Shown here piece by piece: positions 51,088 to 62,080 of a stretch of DNA of 64,000 bases. A program made the translations under genes and the position numbers. Source of the DNA: Chrysomallon squamiferum (lineage: Eukaryota > Mollusca > Gastropoda > Neomphalida > Peltospiridae); the NCBI GenBank assembly GCA_012295275.1, contig CM022665.1, forward strand, positions 22,728,502 to 22,792,501, given 5' to 3'. The notes beneath the pieces were generated by a model, which saw nothing but the letters and a program-made list of their open reading frames with translations, was not told where the DNA came from and searched no databases. Within the stretch, counting starts at the first letter, position 1. Every line of letters starts with the position of its first letter.

Positions 51088-52573
51088 GTCATATTGCTGG
51101 TGAGGTGGGAAATTTATAATTATTTATGAATATTAGTCTTAAGTAAATGATACAAAACTAGATTTTACATTTGAGCACATTTTTGTTAAGTAAACAAAAA
51201 CATTTTTGAATGATTTTGTTTTGGTAATAAATAAAAATTTTAAAAAAAAATAAAGAATAGAAAAAATTCCTAGCTTATTGTTTAGAAAGACAACACATTC
51301 ACTTTAATACAATGAATAAACAGTTCCATTTAAAATAAAATAAAAAATCAACCATTCAACAGCAAAATGGGATTGAAGGAAAATTCAGTTAATCTCTCTT
51401 ACATAATATTACAAAGACTAGTGGATGTGTAAACATTTTCACTCTAACTACAGATTAGTATCTGATATTAACAATATTCAGTTGGATAAGATACTGACAT
51501 TAATACATTGAAAACAAGCATTATATTTCTTCATTCCTACAAGATTTCCCACTAAAAGAAGTGCAAGTTAGGACAGGTTTAATGCAACAGTTGAAGTAAG
51601 TTAACCTTTTGGTCAGTCCTTCTAAGATATAGTGCACACAGATTTATACAAACTTTTACAATAAACACTGTTAGTGTAATACTACACCTCCATTTAAAAG
51701 TATGTTTATCAAATCCTAAAGAAATGATTGAAGTGAATCGTAAAGCAGTAATGATGGTGCAAAAAAGATAAAACATATTGGATAGATAAATGTATGTTGG
51801 TATTTTAATACCTTAAACTGATCAGATTCTTAATTCATGTTAAATCCGTTATAATGAATAAATTATTACTGAAAAAAGTAAATAAATAAAAATTACTACT
51901 AGATTTGATTTGTTTGATTTTGGGGCATTTGTTTTTCAATTATTGTTGTTTTTTTTACTTGAAACAGAGAGACAAATTTGTGACAACAGTGTAATTTAAT
52001 AATATGATTCAGCACTTTATCTTATAAAGTCATATTTCATATTCATTACTTGTTTTTCTTTTAGTATGCACCCACAAAGACAAAAATTGATTTAATATCA
52101 GAACATTTATCAAACATGAGTAAATTTTTGTTACTGCCATCCTGTTTCAAATGCAAGGCTGCTGAATACAGTAAGTGAACTAAGTTTCATAAGTTTAAAA
52201 TTCAGAGAATAATGTATATTTTTGCTGTTGTGTAAGAGGACAGTGTCTCATACAACCTAGTTATGATCTGTGTCAAACTGGGTTTTTTTTTTAAATGTTC
52301 AAGTACAGACCATAATATACTTTCATCTATAAGAGTATATTGTAAATGTGTTCCATGTATTTTTTAGTACATAACAATAACAAATTATCATGTGAGTTTT
52401 AAAAGTGTACTTGTAATTTAATGCTATGAATTATCAGTGGTGCATAAATCATGATTTAGTTTTATGAATGTAAACAGGAAATGAAAATCTGTAATGGAAT
52501 ATTCACAAAATAATTTTTCATACAAATAAACTTTCAGATGCCTTGGGGTAACATAATTCTAAAGTGTGAGCAC

Positions 52574-52603
52574 CTGGGCCTGAATCTTTGCCAAATAAAT
52601 CTG
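52574..52603 (-). CDS. SYNE1-like: Possible 30-nt cassette microexon
   Basis: Minus-sense TTTTCTAG precedes and CAG|GTGCTC follows a 30-nt segment. Spliced between coding exon 1 and the CH1 exon it keeps phase 1 to 1, has no stop, and restores Asp at the junction (about PDLFGKDSGP before DEQER). Such a segment can arise by chance, and the donor is only moderate. Confidence 0.15.
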
Positions 52604-54782
52604 CTAGAAAATGAATTAGAATGTATTTAGTACAAATTATAATGGCTTTATTGGCTTTTTATTCAGTTTACTACAACTTTTAAAATAGAAAACCTGATCA
52701 CTCGTCTACATTAAGGAGATAATTTATATTTCATGTAGTGAATTCTGTCACATTATATCTAAACAACGGGGAGAAAAGCTTTTCTCTTGGTATTGTTAGA
52801 CAAGAGCATTGTTCTTTAGACAATAATAAATTTCTATAACAGAAGTTTTATACCAGGGATGAATTTGGTATGTTTTACAAATCTGGCTAAAAACCCATCT
52901 TCAAATTGCACACCATTGCCAAATTTTGAAAAGTAATAATAGAATGAGTACAATATTTTATACATGACTTAAAATTACAATGGTGTTAATAAATACACTT
53001 TAGATATTTTATAGACATACAATTTGACAAAAGGTAAGAAAAGAATATATACTAGTGCAGACGAGTTCAAATATGCTATAAATAACACTGGTGAAAAGGA
53101 ATTAAGTCTTTTGAAAAAAATATGGAAATGCAATACATATATAAATTAAATAAAATGTATTTTTTTATTTTATGCATCACTCCCACAATGTAGCTAAGGT
53201 AGATACCAGGTTTCATTTTGGATATATTACATTTGTTTCAAAATATACCAATAAAAGTGTCTGTATAAACAGGTCTGATCATGCAATCTCTCAGGTATTT
53301 TATAAATGTGGGATTCAAGGATTAGTGAAAGTAAAAAGAAACATGTTGTGTAGCTGCTGACAACATTTACGAGTATAAAAATCAATATGTATCTATTTTT
53401 ATCTCAAGATGAAATTAAAGTCATTTTTATTTTGCTGTTTTTTATTTTTTCTCATGAATGCCAACAAAGAAGAAAAGAGAAAAGCTAAATAAATTGATTT
53501 AATACTTCTTTAACAATTTAAATTTAGTATTTCATACTCATAAAATATTCTTTAAATACAAATTTTTTTAATATAAAATTAGAAAATTCAGCCTGCCAAA
53601 ATTACAGTTACACTTCACAAAAGATCAATATTTTAGTCAAATTGATTTTACTTTTGTATTTACTAAATTTCAAAATATATTTTTATTTTAAAAGTAAAAT
53701 ATCCTTATAATTTTTATGACGAAGTACATGAAGATATATGTAAGTACATCATGCATAAACAAACATTTAAAACTGTTGAACAATAGGCACACTGTTAACA
53801 ACAGAATTATGTACAAAGTCAATTTGACAGGTTGACCTATGGAACACAAACATGTTTGGAATATATAGCTTTTTATTTATCAAGACATTCTTCCAAAGAA
53901 TGCATTTGGCTTTTAGCCAATTACATTTTAGCCAATCCTAGTATGGGGTATTGTTAATATCTATTCCAATTTCTATTTTCAAGATAGCTTTGTTCTTGAA
54001 GTGAAGAATGACACCCAGGTTAAAAAGAAAATATTGTTCTTATCTGGATAAGGACCAAAAACTTGATGAATAAATCATGATTGTATAAAAGACTAAAATT
54101 TAATATATCTATGTAATTCAAAAAATAATAAAAAGAAAACACAAATAAATGATATATCTGATAAAAGAACAAAATAGAAAATAAAAGTACTAGTAATCAA
54201 GTTAGCAGATATATTACATTTTATAGGACTACCTTAATTTTTATTATTATTATTTGTTTTGTTTTTTTCAATAAATAATTTGAAAGAATATTGCAGGTTT
54301 CAAAATTTTATACCCTCATCAAAACAACAAAAACTGAATTGATAATAATTACACTAGGACACACATGTATCAAACCAATAAATATGTGATTATACATAAA
54401 TCTATCTGCTTAAAAGAATAGACGATTTAGAGTTAATTCCCTTACAAACGAATCAATTCAACAAAAGCCTGCACTAGTTTTATTAATATATTACTGAATA
54501 CAAACAGAGAAAACAGAGTGTATGTGCATGTTTTCTCTTTACATAAATGCTAAATGTCATAATGATTTTAATATCTCCATATCAGTATTATGATGTATAT
54601 TTGTTCTGGAAATTTGGAAAATAATTTAAGTGTGAATCTTTAATGATCACTATTGTGATAACAGCTCACAATTAGGGTTTTTTTTTACATTTCTGTATTT
54701 ATTTTTGTGTAATTTAAAGTAGAAAGTCACAGAAAATTGTATGGACATGCAATTGAGATTATGTTAATAAATATTATTTATA

Positions 54783-54829
54783 ACACACATACACACACAC
54801 ACACGCACATATATATATATATATATATG
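54783..54829. repeat. Compound (AC)n(AT)n microsatellite
   Basis: AC repeats followed by AT repeats, about 155 bp inside the donor side of coding exon 1. Confidence 0.9.
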
Positions 54830-54983
54830 TAACAAATGGACAAAGACTAAAGGCATAATGATAAAAAGCTACATGTTTACAAAGTAGGCCTCATCTACAA
54901 AAATAAATAAATACTTCAGATCATATTATTATTAAGATCAACAGAATACAAATTAATATATAGAAATAGTAACGTATTCTTAC

Positions 54984-55179
54984 GTTGTAGATTTTGAATT
55001 GCCATCTGAATTCCTTGTCCCCGACTGCCATCAATTGGTAAACTCATTGTGAGTCGTCCGGAAACAGGACTCTGTCCTCTTGGGGACATAGGACTTGGAC
55101 TGTTGCTCCTTGGTGTAAAATTACCTGAGCGAGAGGAATAGGAGCTCGTAGAGCTAACTCCTGATCCCCTCCTATCCAT
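54984..55179 (-). CDS. SYNE1-like: Nesprin coding exon 1: Ser/Pro-rich disordered head
   Basis: Residues 1-65 plus one base. The start ATG has a good context (GACATGG). The head is low complexity: a Ser/Tyr/Arg run, then a cluster of Thr-Pro and Ser-Pro sites (SPSPMSPRGQSP), and it ends IQMAIQNLQ. Human nesprin-1 has a similar short lead ending LQ before DEQE, so the splice position fits. The donor is GTAAGA, phase 1; joined to the CH1 exon it encodes His where the family has Asp. An exon in between is possible. Confidence 0.8.
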
Positions 55180-55292
55180 GTCTGTGTTTACAATAGTCAG
55201 TTCAGTTACTGTCTTTGATGTTTTTACATGTATATTTCAAAGGAATCTGGACACAGCTATGTAGTCCAGTTTAAACTAATTCTACTTCATTT
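55180..55292 (-). other. SYNE1-like: 5' UTR part of first coding exon
   Basis: The acceptor is a pyrimidine tract ending in CAG at 55295-55293. The leader has an in-frame TGA upstream of the ATG and two minimal upstream ATGs that stop after one or two codons, which supports the ATG at 55179 as the start. Confidence 0.6.
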
Positions 55293-58200
55293 CTGAAAAA
55301 GAAAAACAAAGGAATAAACAGACATTAAACTTTAGAAAATGTAAATAAATCTTTATTTTAACTGTGCTACAATGAGGTGTTTTGGTTTTGGGGTTTTTAA
55401 GTATGAAACTGAAAATGGATTCTGTTGAAATTACTTTGCCATTCAAATAATTGTATATTTGTGAAAATAACTGAAATTTAAAAAAATGATATCATCATTT
55501 TCAAGAATTGGTTCCATTATTTCATAGGGTTTTCAGAAACTTTACTTTTCAGTTATAAAACTGTTACGAAAATGGACTGCTCAAACATCTGAAATAGATC
55601 TGCCATTTTTATAATGGTTTGTCTAAGAAGATAATTTAAAATTTTAAAGAACTGGATCCATTATTTCAGATATTTTAAACTTTGTTATTTTAAACATCCA
55701 TTTTAGATATACCTCCATTTATATATCTGTCACTTACCTGATGTTGTAAACAGAAGGCATAAATCACTAATTTAATAGAGTGCAAACTTTGAGTCAGATA
55801 TATCAGGAAGTAGAAAGTTAAGCTAACCCAAGAACATTATTATTCAAACAAGTACTCATTTTCAAGATTGTTGTTCATCTTTGCTCAAATTTGTTCACTT
55901 TTAAAATTTATGTAAATTGTATAGTCTCAGTGTGTATCAGTCTGTTCACATATACACAGATATCTGCACTATGGATAAAAAGTCATTTCTATGTATAGCT
56001 TAAAACACATGTTGGAACATGTTACAGTCAGTTAACAAAACAGTAGATAAAATTTAAGACATTAAATGGCGTCAAACAGTTTCTTATGAAATTAATTTTA
56101 TATATTAAACTTCTGGAATATAAGGAGATAGCCTGAGAACATGAATCAAGAAATTGGTTTATATTTCGTATACAGCTTATTCAAATAGTTTTATAAAATA
56201 TTTTTAATAATTATGTTTTAGATTTCAGATAAGGAATGATCAACCTGCATCAAATAAATCCTGCATTAATAATGAACAAGGATAAACACTTAGTGGAATT
56301 TAATACATAAAAGCTCAGAATGATTATAATAGTTTACTGTGCAATCAAGCCATGCTTTTTGTTTGAAATTTGATAAAGTCTTCAAATTCTATATACAAAC
56401 ATGAACTTCAGTAGCAATATTTGATTTGTTGTTTGCGTGTGTAATCTAGAAAAGATTGAAGTGGTAACAATGAATGACCTGCATAATAATAAGGTTAAAT
56501 TTGTACCAAACACAATGAATGGGGCATAATAGAGCACATGATCAATCTTCCTTAGTATGCACACCTGGCTATTTTCCATCCTGTTCTATTATAAGCTTTC
56601 CCTCCTCCCTATTAAACGGAAGATGCATACCACAGATCCTTTATTTGTAAACACCAAGAATAGCCAAAGATGAGGTTGCTGCAGGTTTCTTCTCATATGT
56701 CATCAATAAATAAAACAATCATATAGCTGACACTTCATTACTGTTAACATACGTGTGTCCTAAAACATTTAGTTATTGATAACTTTGCTCTTGGTATAAA
56801 CTGACTGTAAGAAATTAAATATCACATATTATGTAACTCTGAAAACCTCTAAAGAAATTCACATACAGAAGTCACATACAATAGATACCAGATCTGAACA
56901 ATGATTTCTCTACTCAGTAGCCAGCATTCAAAGTCCAATAACAAAAACCATAAAATTAGTTATTGGACAACTTGAAAATATAGTACACACCAGAAAGAAC
57001 ACAGACACCACAAATATGTCCTGTAAACCATAAATCACTTACAGTCAGTGATAATAAAGCTTTATCATGCATATATACATAATACTTACAACCAAATAAA
57101 GTATGCAAAAACTTAAGAGTTTATAAAGGCTATATATTCATCATTATTCAAGAATAGGCTATAAATAATCAATAGTCCTTATCCAAAATAATTTGTTAAA
57201 CTAGCGTCACAGACTTTACCATCTGTAAGAAATATAACTTGGTTTATAAAGGTATACATAATTCTTTATTGTTTCTTTATTTTTTTTGGTTAAAAACTCA
57301 ACAAAACGACCAATATGTTTTGCGCTATATCTGTGTCTTTTGAAAATATTTAGTTCAAAGGAGTCGTTACACTAATGCAGTATTTCATTTATAATAAAGA
57401 GTACTGTAATGGTAAAAATAAAATATGTTCTACTCACATGACATAATATAAGAAACAAATTTAAATATGAATATAGCAAAGGATCTACTTAGGACATTTT
57501 CCATTGTCAATATTTTCATGACAACTGAAGCAGAATTATAGGTGAACAGGACACTATCAGAAAATCACATAATTGGTAACTTTGTGATCAAACATAAAAT
57601 ATTAAAATTTATAATGCTTAACTAAAATACAAATGTAATTAATATTTAGCAACATTATGAAAGAGTTTAAATTACTATTGGTAGGATTGCTACATGGGGA
57701 AAACTAACAGCCATCTTTGACAGAAATATACTATGCCTTAAAAAGAAATATATAAACGAAAATATCTTAAAATAAATAATTAATAACTATGACGTTAGTG
57801 ATTTTATTCTGATTCTGCGGTGATTTAATTCAGTCCATTAAATAATTATATTTTCTGAATACGCAACATAGTTGCCGGTTAAGGTAACACTATATGCAAA
57901 TTAATTTAGTTGGGCTTGCACGGTCTTGTTCCCACCATAGGGTGTAGCATATATCTTAAAGTAAGTTAAAGTTAATACTTAAAAATAAATCAATAAGTTC
58001 ATAAAAAAAAATTAAAAATTAAAAATAGAAAATGTTAACGTATAACATTTATTTGAGTAAGAAGCAGAATACTCAGAACGCCAAAAGTGACAATAGCAAT
58101 AACCAAATGAACAAACAGAAAAGTATATTTTCGTTAGTTTATCTTAACGTATCGTTTCTTGAGATATATCGACTACAAGAAATGTAGATCCCCGACAGCT

Positions 58201-58353
58201 TGAATTCTGCCAGTTCTAACAAACCATGGAAGTTAACATAACCAAAAAGCGAACAATGGCATCTTGTAATTTCATCAGCAATACAAATCTGACAACATAA
58301 AAATCCCCAAAATTCTTCAAAGTAAAACAACGACAGATCAGTAAAGTTCTTAC
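55293..58353 (-). other. Intron 1 (5' UTR intron), about 3.1 kb
   Basis: AT-rich sequence between the non-coding first exon and the exon with the start codon. I see no convincing coding exon on either strand, only short A/T tracts. Confidence 0.55.
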
Positions 58354-58460
58354 CTACTCCTCGCTTTTGGTTGCCTCTGACGCCAAGTGCATCAAAGCAA
58401 TCAATGAACGCGCTCGCCCGTACGATCCGGAATCAGCCGACCGCTGCTGACACCTCGCGG
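58354..58460 (-). other. SYNE1-like: Non-coding first exon / CpG-rich 5' UTR
   Basis: A stretch far richer in G+C and CpG than its surroundings ends at a strong donor (GTAAGA, minus sense) at 58353-58352. It has no nesprin-like frame and would splice to the 5' UTR at 55292. The right end is a guess from the AT-tract position. A CpG-dense stretch is typical of an animal first exon. Confidence 0.6.
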
Positions 58461-58487
58461 CTTTCTAAAGTGGGACAACTACTATCG

Positions 58488-58503
58488 AATATATATATAT
58501 ATT
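58488..58503 (-). promoter_or_regulatory. TATA-like stretch upstream of first exon
   Basis: An alternating AT tract lies just upstream (minus sense) of the GC-rich first exon, at a spacing that would place initiation near 58460. Such tracts are common in this window, so its role as a TATA box is inferred from position only. Confidence 0.35.
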
Positions 58504-58927
58504 TGAACTTAGTTTAGTGTGCCATTTCCAAAATTTGTGACACCAGTTAATCAGCATTCGTGTGAATAATAATAACGTTCATATGCATGACTACCAAACT
58601 GCGCTAGGCAGACAGACTTGCACTTTTATTTAAAATATACTCTTACTGAGTTACTCCAAAAATTGTATAATGGCGGTTCTTCTTCTTTTTCTTCTTTATC
58701 TTCTTCATATAAGTTGTTTATTTTTGCCTGAATAAGTAGACTTGTTTCTCAGTTTTGAATTGCAAAAATCAGTGAATCAATTTACGTCCAAGCTTTCGAA
58801 TTCTGAATAAGAATTATTTTAAAGCAGAGACAAGTTTTATTAATCATTCATTCATTGTTGGTTTTTTATGTTTTTATTTGATTAGTTTTTACTTATTTAC
58901 AATATGGATCTATTCTAATGTTCTATT

Positions 58928-58928
<1 letters not shown>

Positions 58929-58963
<35 letters not shown>
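58929..58963. repeat. (AAT)n microsatellite
   Basis: About eleven trinucleotide copies followed by AAAT repeats. Confidence 0.9.
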
Positions 58964-58971
<8 letters not shown>

Positions 58972-59132
58972 AACAAATAAATTAATTAAGAGAAAATGTA
59001 CCATAATAATTATTATTAGATGCAATTTACCAGTTTATTCTACCCAATTATTGTTTTTATCTATTTCTGCTATCTGTATCTGAGACATAGCAGTTCAGTT
59101 CAAAATAATGTAAAACAACGCAATATCGAAAC

Positions 59133-59135
<3 letters not shown>

Positions 59136-59164
<29 letters not shown>
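59136..59164. repeat. Poly-T tract, 29 nt
   Basis: Uninterrupted T run upstream of the nesprin promoter. Confidence 0.9.
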
Positions 59165-59820
59165 GAATATCGGTCAACTGTGGACATGAGACATCCTGAA
59201 TTTCAAAAACAAAGGGAATCATTACTGTATTAGATATTACATTAATCAAGATGAAACGAGTGTTTTAAAAGAAAAAAAGAAATATTGGTCATCAGAATCG
59301 CGTGATCAGATGAGGATATAATTATCAGCGCAACATTTTTTCAACAACTTACTGATATTTAAAACCTCCAGTATGATACAAAAAGTGTAACAATATAGAC
59401 GTTTCTCTATAGACTCTCCTTCTGAACAGCTAACCACATAACAAAACAAACGTGTAAAATGACATTGTTTGGAAAAAGTATTTAATTAACAAATGATGCG
59501 CCTATACATGTATGTAAAATGAAAAATTATTAAGAATTTTCCATCAGGTTGAAAGAATATAAGACTTAACTGAATAAATATATCACGCTTCATTGGTTCC
59601 ATTAGAAAAGATATATCAGTTATTTCTATACAATTTCTTACCTGCTTATGACTATACCATTTGTTGTTCGTCTTAATTAAATTCCTTATTAAATAGATCA
59701 AAAGTTTGTCCACGCTTTGAATCAAAAATAATATAAGTTCTACAGATATACATTAACCGTTACTTTTGGAGATAAGACAGCTGTTAACAGTATTAACATT
59801 GAAACCGTTATTCGGTTTAC

Positions 59821-60030
59821 CTGCGGGTCGCTGTAGTTAAGTAGATTTGGCGTGTTCCATTGTGAAAACCTGTCGACAACTCTATCGATAATGTTTGAAC
59901 GGTACACGTTCCGTGCATGAGCAGCCAGTATGCTAGTTCCAAGTGCTGTATACAATGTCGGTGTTACAAATAAGTATTCGGTGTGCCCCGCACTGTTTTG
60001 TTCAGTGACCCCGGACAGCAAGCTTAACAT
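59821..60030 (-). CDS. Unidentified exon-like open frame upstream of nesprin
   Basis: Seventy codons from an ATG at 60030 (starting MLSLLSGVTEQNSAGHTEYL) to NYSDPQ at a GTAAAC donor, phase 0. The frame stays open 26 more codons if unspliced. The stretch has higher G+C and more CpG than its surroundings. It has a mildly hydrophobic segment (YLFVTPTLYTALGTSILAA) and then a basic, polar part with RVVDRFSQWN. A TAG just upstream could also serve as an acceptor (CTCTAATGTTAG), making it an internal exon. I do not recognise a family. Its phase 0 end does not fit the nesprin CH1 exon directly. It may belong to a neighbouring gene or be chance. Confidence 0.4.
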
Positions 60031-60602
60031 ATGCAATAACTAACATTAGAGTAAAGGTTTGGAACTGTTGGCTTGGAAGAATTTTGAAATAAACGACAAT
60101 TATAAACACATTGAAAGGAAGCGATCCATTGACCATAATACAGTGTTTTTATTGTTACAAAGATACACGCTGGTATGGGTTCATTCAACCATATTATACT
60201 GTTATATACACACGGTCTTAAACCAAAAAGAATTCTCAAGTGAATACGATCACAAGTGCCATTATATTTCATCTGATATTTATACTCCAAACATAGTAAG
60301 AAAAATATTTTGGTTGCGATCTTCATAATCAAAAAAAGCAAACAATAAACCAATAGCTTAGAAAATATTTAATGAATTAATTTTTGCACTGGAATGAAAG
60401 CATATCTGTCATGCCATGGTGACGTCTAAAATTTATTTCTTAACATTTTGCTTGCAGATATTTGAAACAATACCATATTTGTATGAAAGTTACGAATGAT
60501 TATATCAAGTTGTGAATTTTGTTAAACATTTAAATCAAATTTTATATTAAAGAAATTGTGGATGCCATAGAACAAATAAAACAACATTTTCATTGTGTGT
60601 GT

Positions 60603-60605
<3 letters not shown>

Positions 60606-60666
<61 letters not shown>
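60606..60666. repeat. (GA)n microsatellite
   Basis: About 30 perfect AG copies, the longest microsatellite here. The open frames across it on both strands are artefacts of the repeat. Confidence 0.95.
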
Positions 60667-60670
<4 letters not shown>

Positions 60671-60724
60671 TATTCGAAATACAAATAAATGAGTTATGTT
60701 TCGTTTCCATGTTAATGCTGAGGA

Positions 60725-60751
60725 TCTCTCTCTCTCTCTCTCTCTCTCTCT
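60725..60751. repeat. (CT)n microsatellite, complementary to the GA tract
   Basis: About 13 CT copies, 58 bp from the GA tract and complementary to it, so the pair is an inverted repeat. Confidence 0.95.
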
Positions 60752-62052
60752 ATTACATTTTAACACGTCCTTACATGATCACAATTTTCGTGATTATCCC
60801 AAAACTGAAAGGGCACTGTAGAAGCATTGGTATATATTTCTAATGTAGAACAATCTTCAAGAGTCTTTTCACACTTAGGTATGAACTGACTCTAACATAC
60901 AGTTTAAAAACTGGATGAAAATACATAAAATAACAAAATGTACGTGGAGAATATAGCTAGATGAATCAGCGAGTTTTTCTTTTTTCGCTGTTATAACCGT
61001 TATTCTGTGAGATACTAGATGGACATAGTCCAGAGCCGGAACCCCCATTTCAGAAACTGAATTTCAATGTAAAGAAAACATCATTATGCACATAAACGTA
61101 TAACTATGATATATATATATGTATGTATGTCACAGCGTTGCTGTTTACCTTTAATGATTGACTTATTTAATATAAAATAATAATAATAATAATGTACATG
61201 TTGTTGATGAGATTCGAATGCCGATATCTTCTCTTGTTTGAACGACGTAGATATCAACTTAAGATCATAGTGTAGACTTTCAGTTATATGTATTTTCTTT
61301 GCTTCGAACCAGAACATGCTTTAACATTAAACTCAAACTCAGTAATAAGACACATTTAGTTGCAGGTTCTATTTCTTAAAAACAATTTTGGGCAATTACG
61401 TATTCTTACCAACGGTCAAAATCTAAAGTATCAAAGACCATAGTAATATTTTTTTTTTAAAACTTTTTATTTTTTATTTTTTTTATGAATCATATTTGGC
61501 TTTTAATAATTATGTAAATTCATCAACAATTTATTTTTATTTTAGACGCAGTATAGCCCCAATACTTCACTGTTGCTATTACCTGTATATCGATTGCTTC
61601 GTTAGTATTCAGATCACATCAACTTTGAGTACGTAGGGGGGTGTAAATTGACATTCAGTAATAGTATACAAATATTTTTTCTCCATGCATTGTTTATTTA
61701 ACCTGAATTTGAAAACACTTTTTTTTTTTTTTTTCTTAATCCATATTATTATTACTCCAAATATTTTAGTTTATTTCTTATCTCACGTACCCCTTTATAA
61801 ACAGAGATGCAGATACATTTTACAGCCTTTTACAGTTTTTACAACGGCATTTCTAAAGTATATTTCTTTTCCGTATCAAATAGGTGTACAGAAGATCAAT
61901 ATCATACACTTATAAAGAGTTACTTCCTTTTCTATAAAACACAGCCAACCTCAGTTAAGCACCCAATTCACCAATGTTCCATTTCTGGAAAAATAATAAG
62001 ATTAATACATTTTTTATTGTTCTTATTACAACGTAATATTATCAGCTAAGAT

Positions 62053-62080
62053 ATTATTATCATCATCACCATCACCATCA
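62053..62080. repeat. Degenerate ATT/ATC trinucleotide repeat
   Basis: ATT copies pass into ATC and ACC copies; a similar compound array occurs at about 62780-62816. Confidence 0.8.

Larger units (their letters stand above)
38280..54983 (-). other. 16.7 kb intron upstream of CH1
   Basis: The largest intron, AT-rich with microsatellites, A tracts and a degenerate 54-60 bp tandem array near 40210-40440. It also holds several ATG-initiated frames ending in phase 1 at donors (listed separately), and small patches of higher G+C at 43800-43860, 44040-44230 and 51000-51110. No transposon coding sequence is recognisable. Confidence 0.75.
119..58460 (-). other. SYNE1-like: Nesprin-family giant gene, 5' part (visible extent)
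   Basis: One minus-strand gene links all the spectrin and CH exons listed below. The 45 coding exons give 3223 codons with no frame break. Order: disordered head (about 1-65), CH1 (about 68-175), charged linker (178-205), CH2 (about 207-312), then spectrin repeats to the window edge. Known of the family: the CH pair binds F-actin, the rod is a cytoplasmic spacer, and a C-terminal KASH domain docks to SUN proteins in the nuclear envelope (LINC complex). The KASH end must lie left of position 1. Human giant nesprin-1 is about 8800 residues, so perhaps a third is seen. Most introns are 160-550 bp, AT-rich and phase 0; long ones are confined to the 5' end. Introns not listed separately hold only A/T-rich sequence and simple repeats. 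MSP-300 is the insect name for the same family; dystonin, MACF or beta-spectrin are less likely because the CH sequences fit nesprin best. Confidence 0.93.

Noticed and set aside
60522-60843. Open frames on both strands with long Arg-Glu or Ser-Leu runs
   Set aside because: They are translations of the GA and CT microsatellites.
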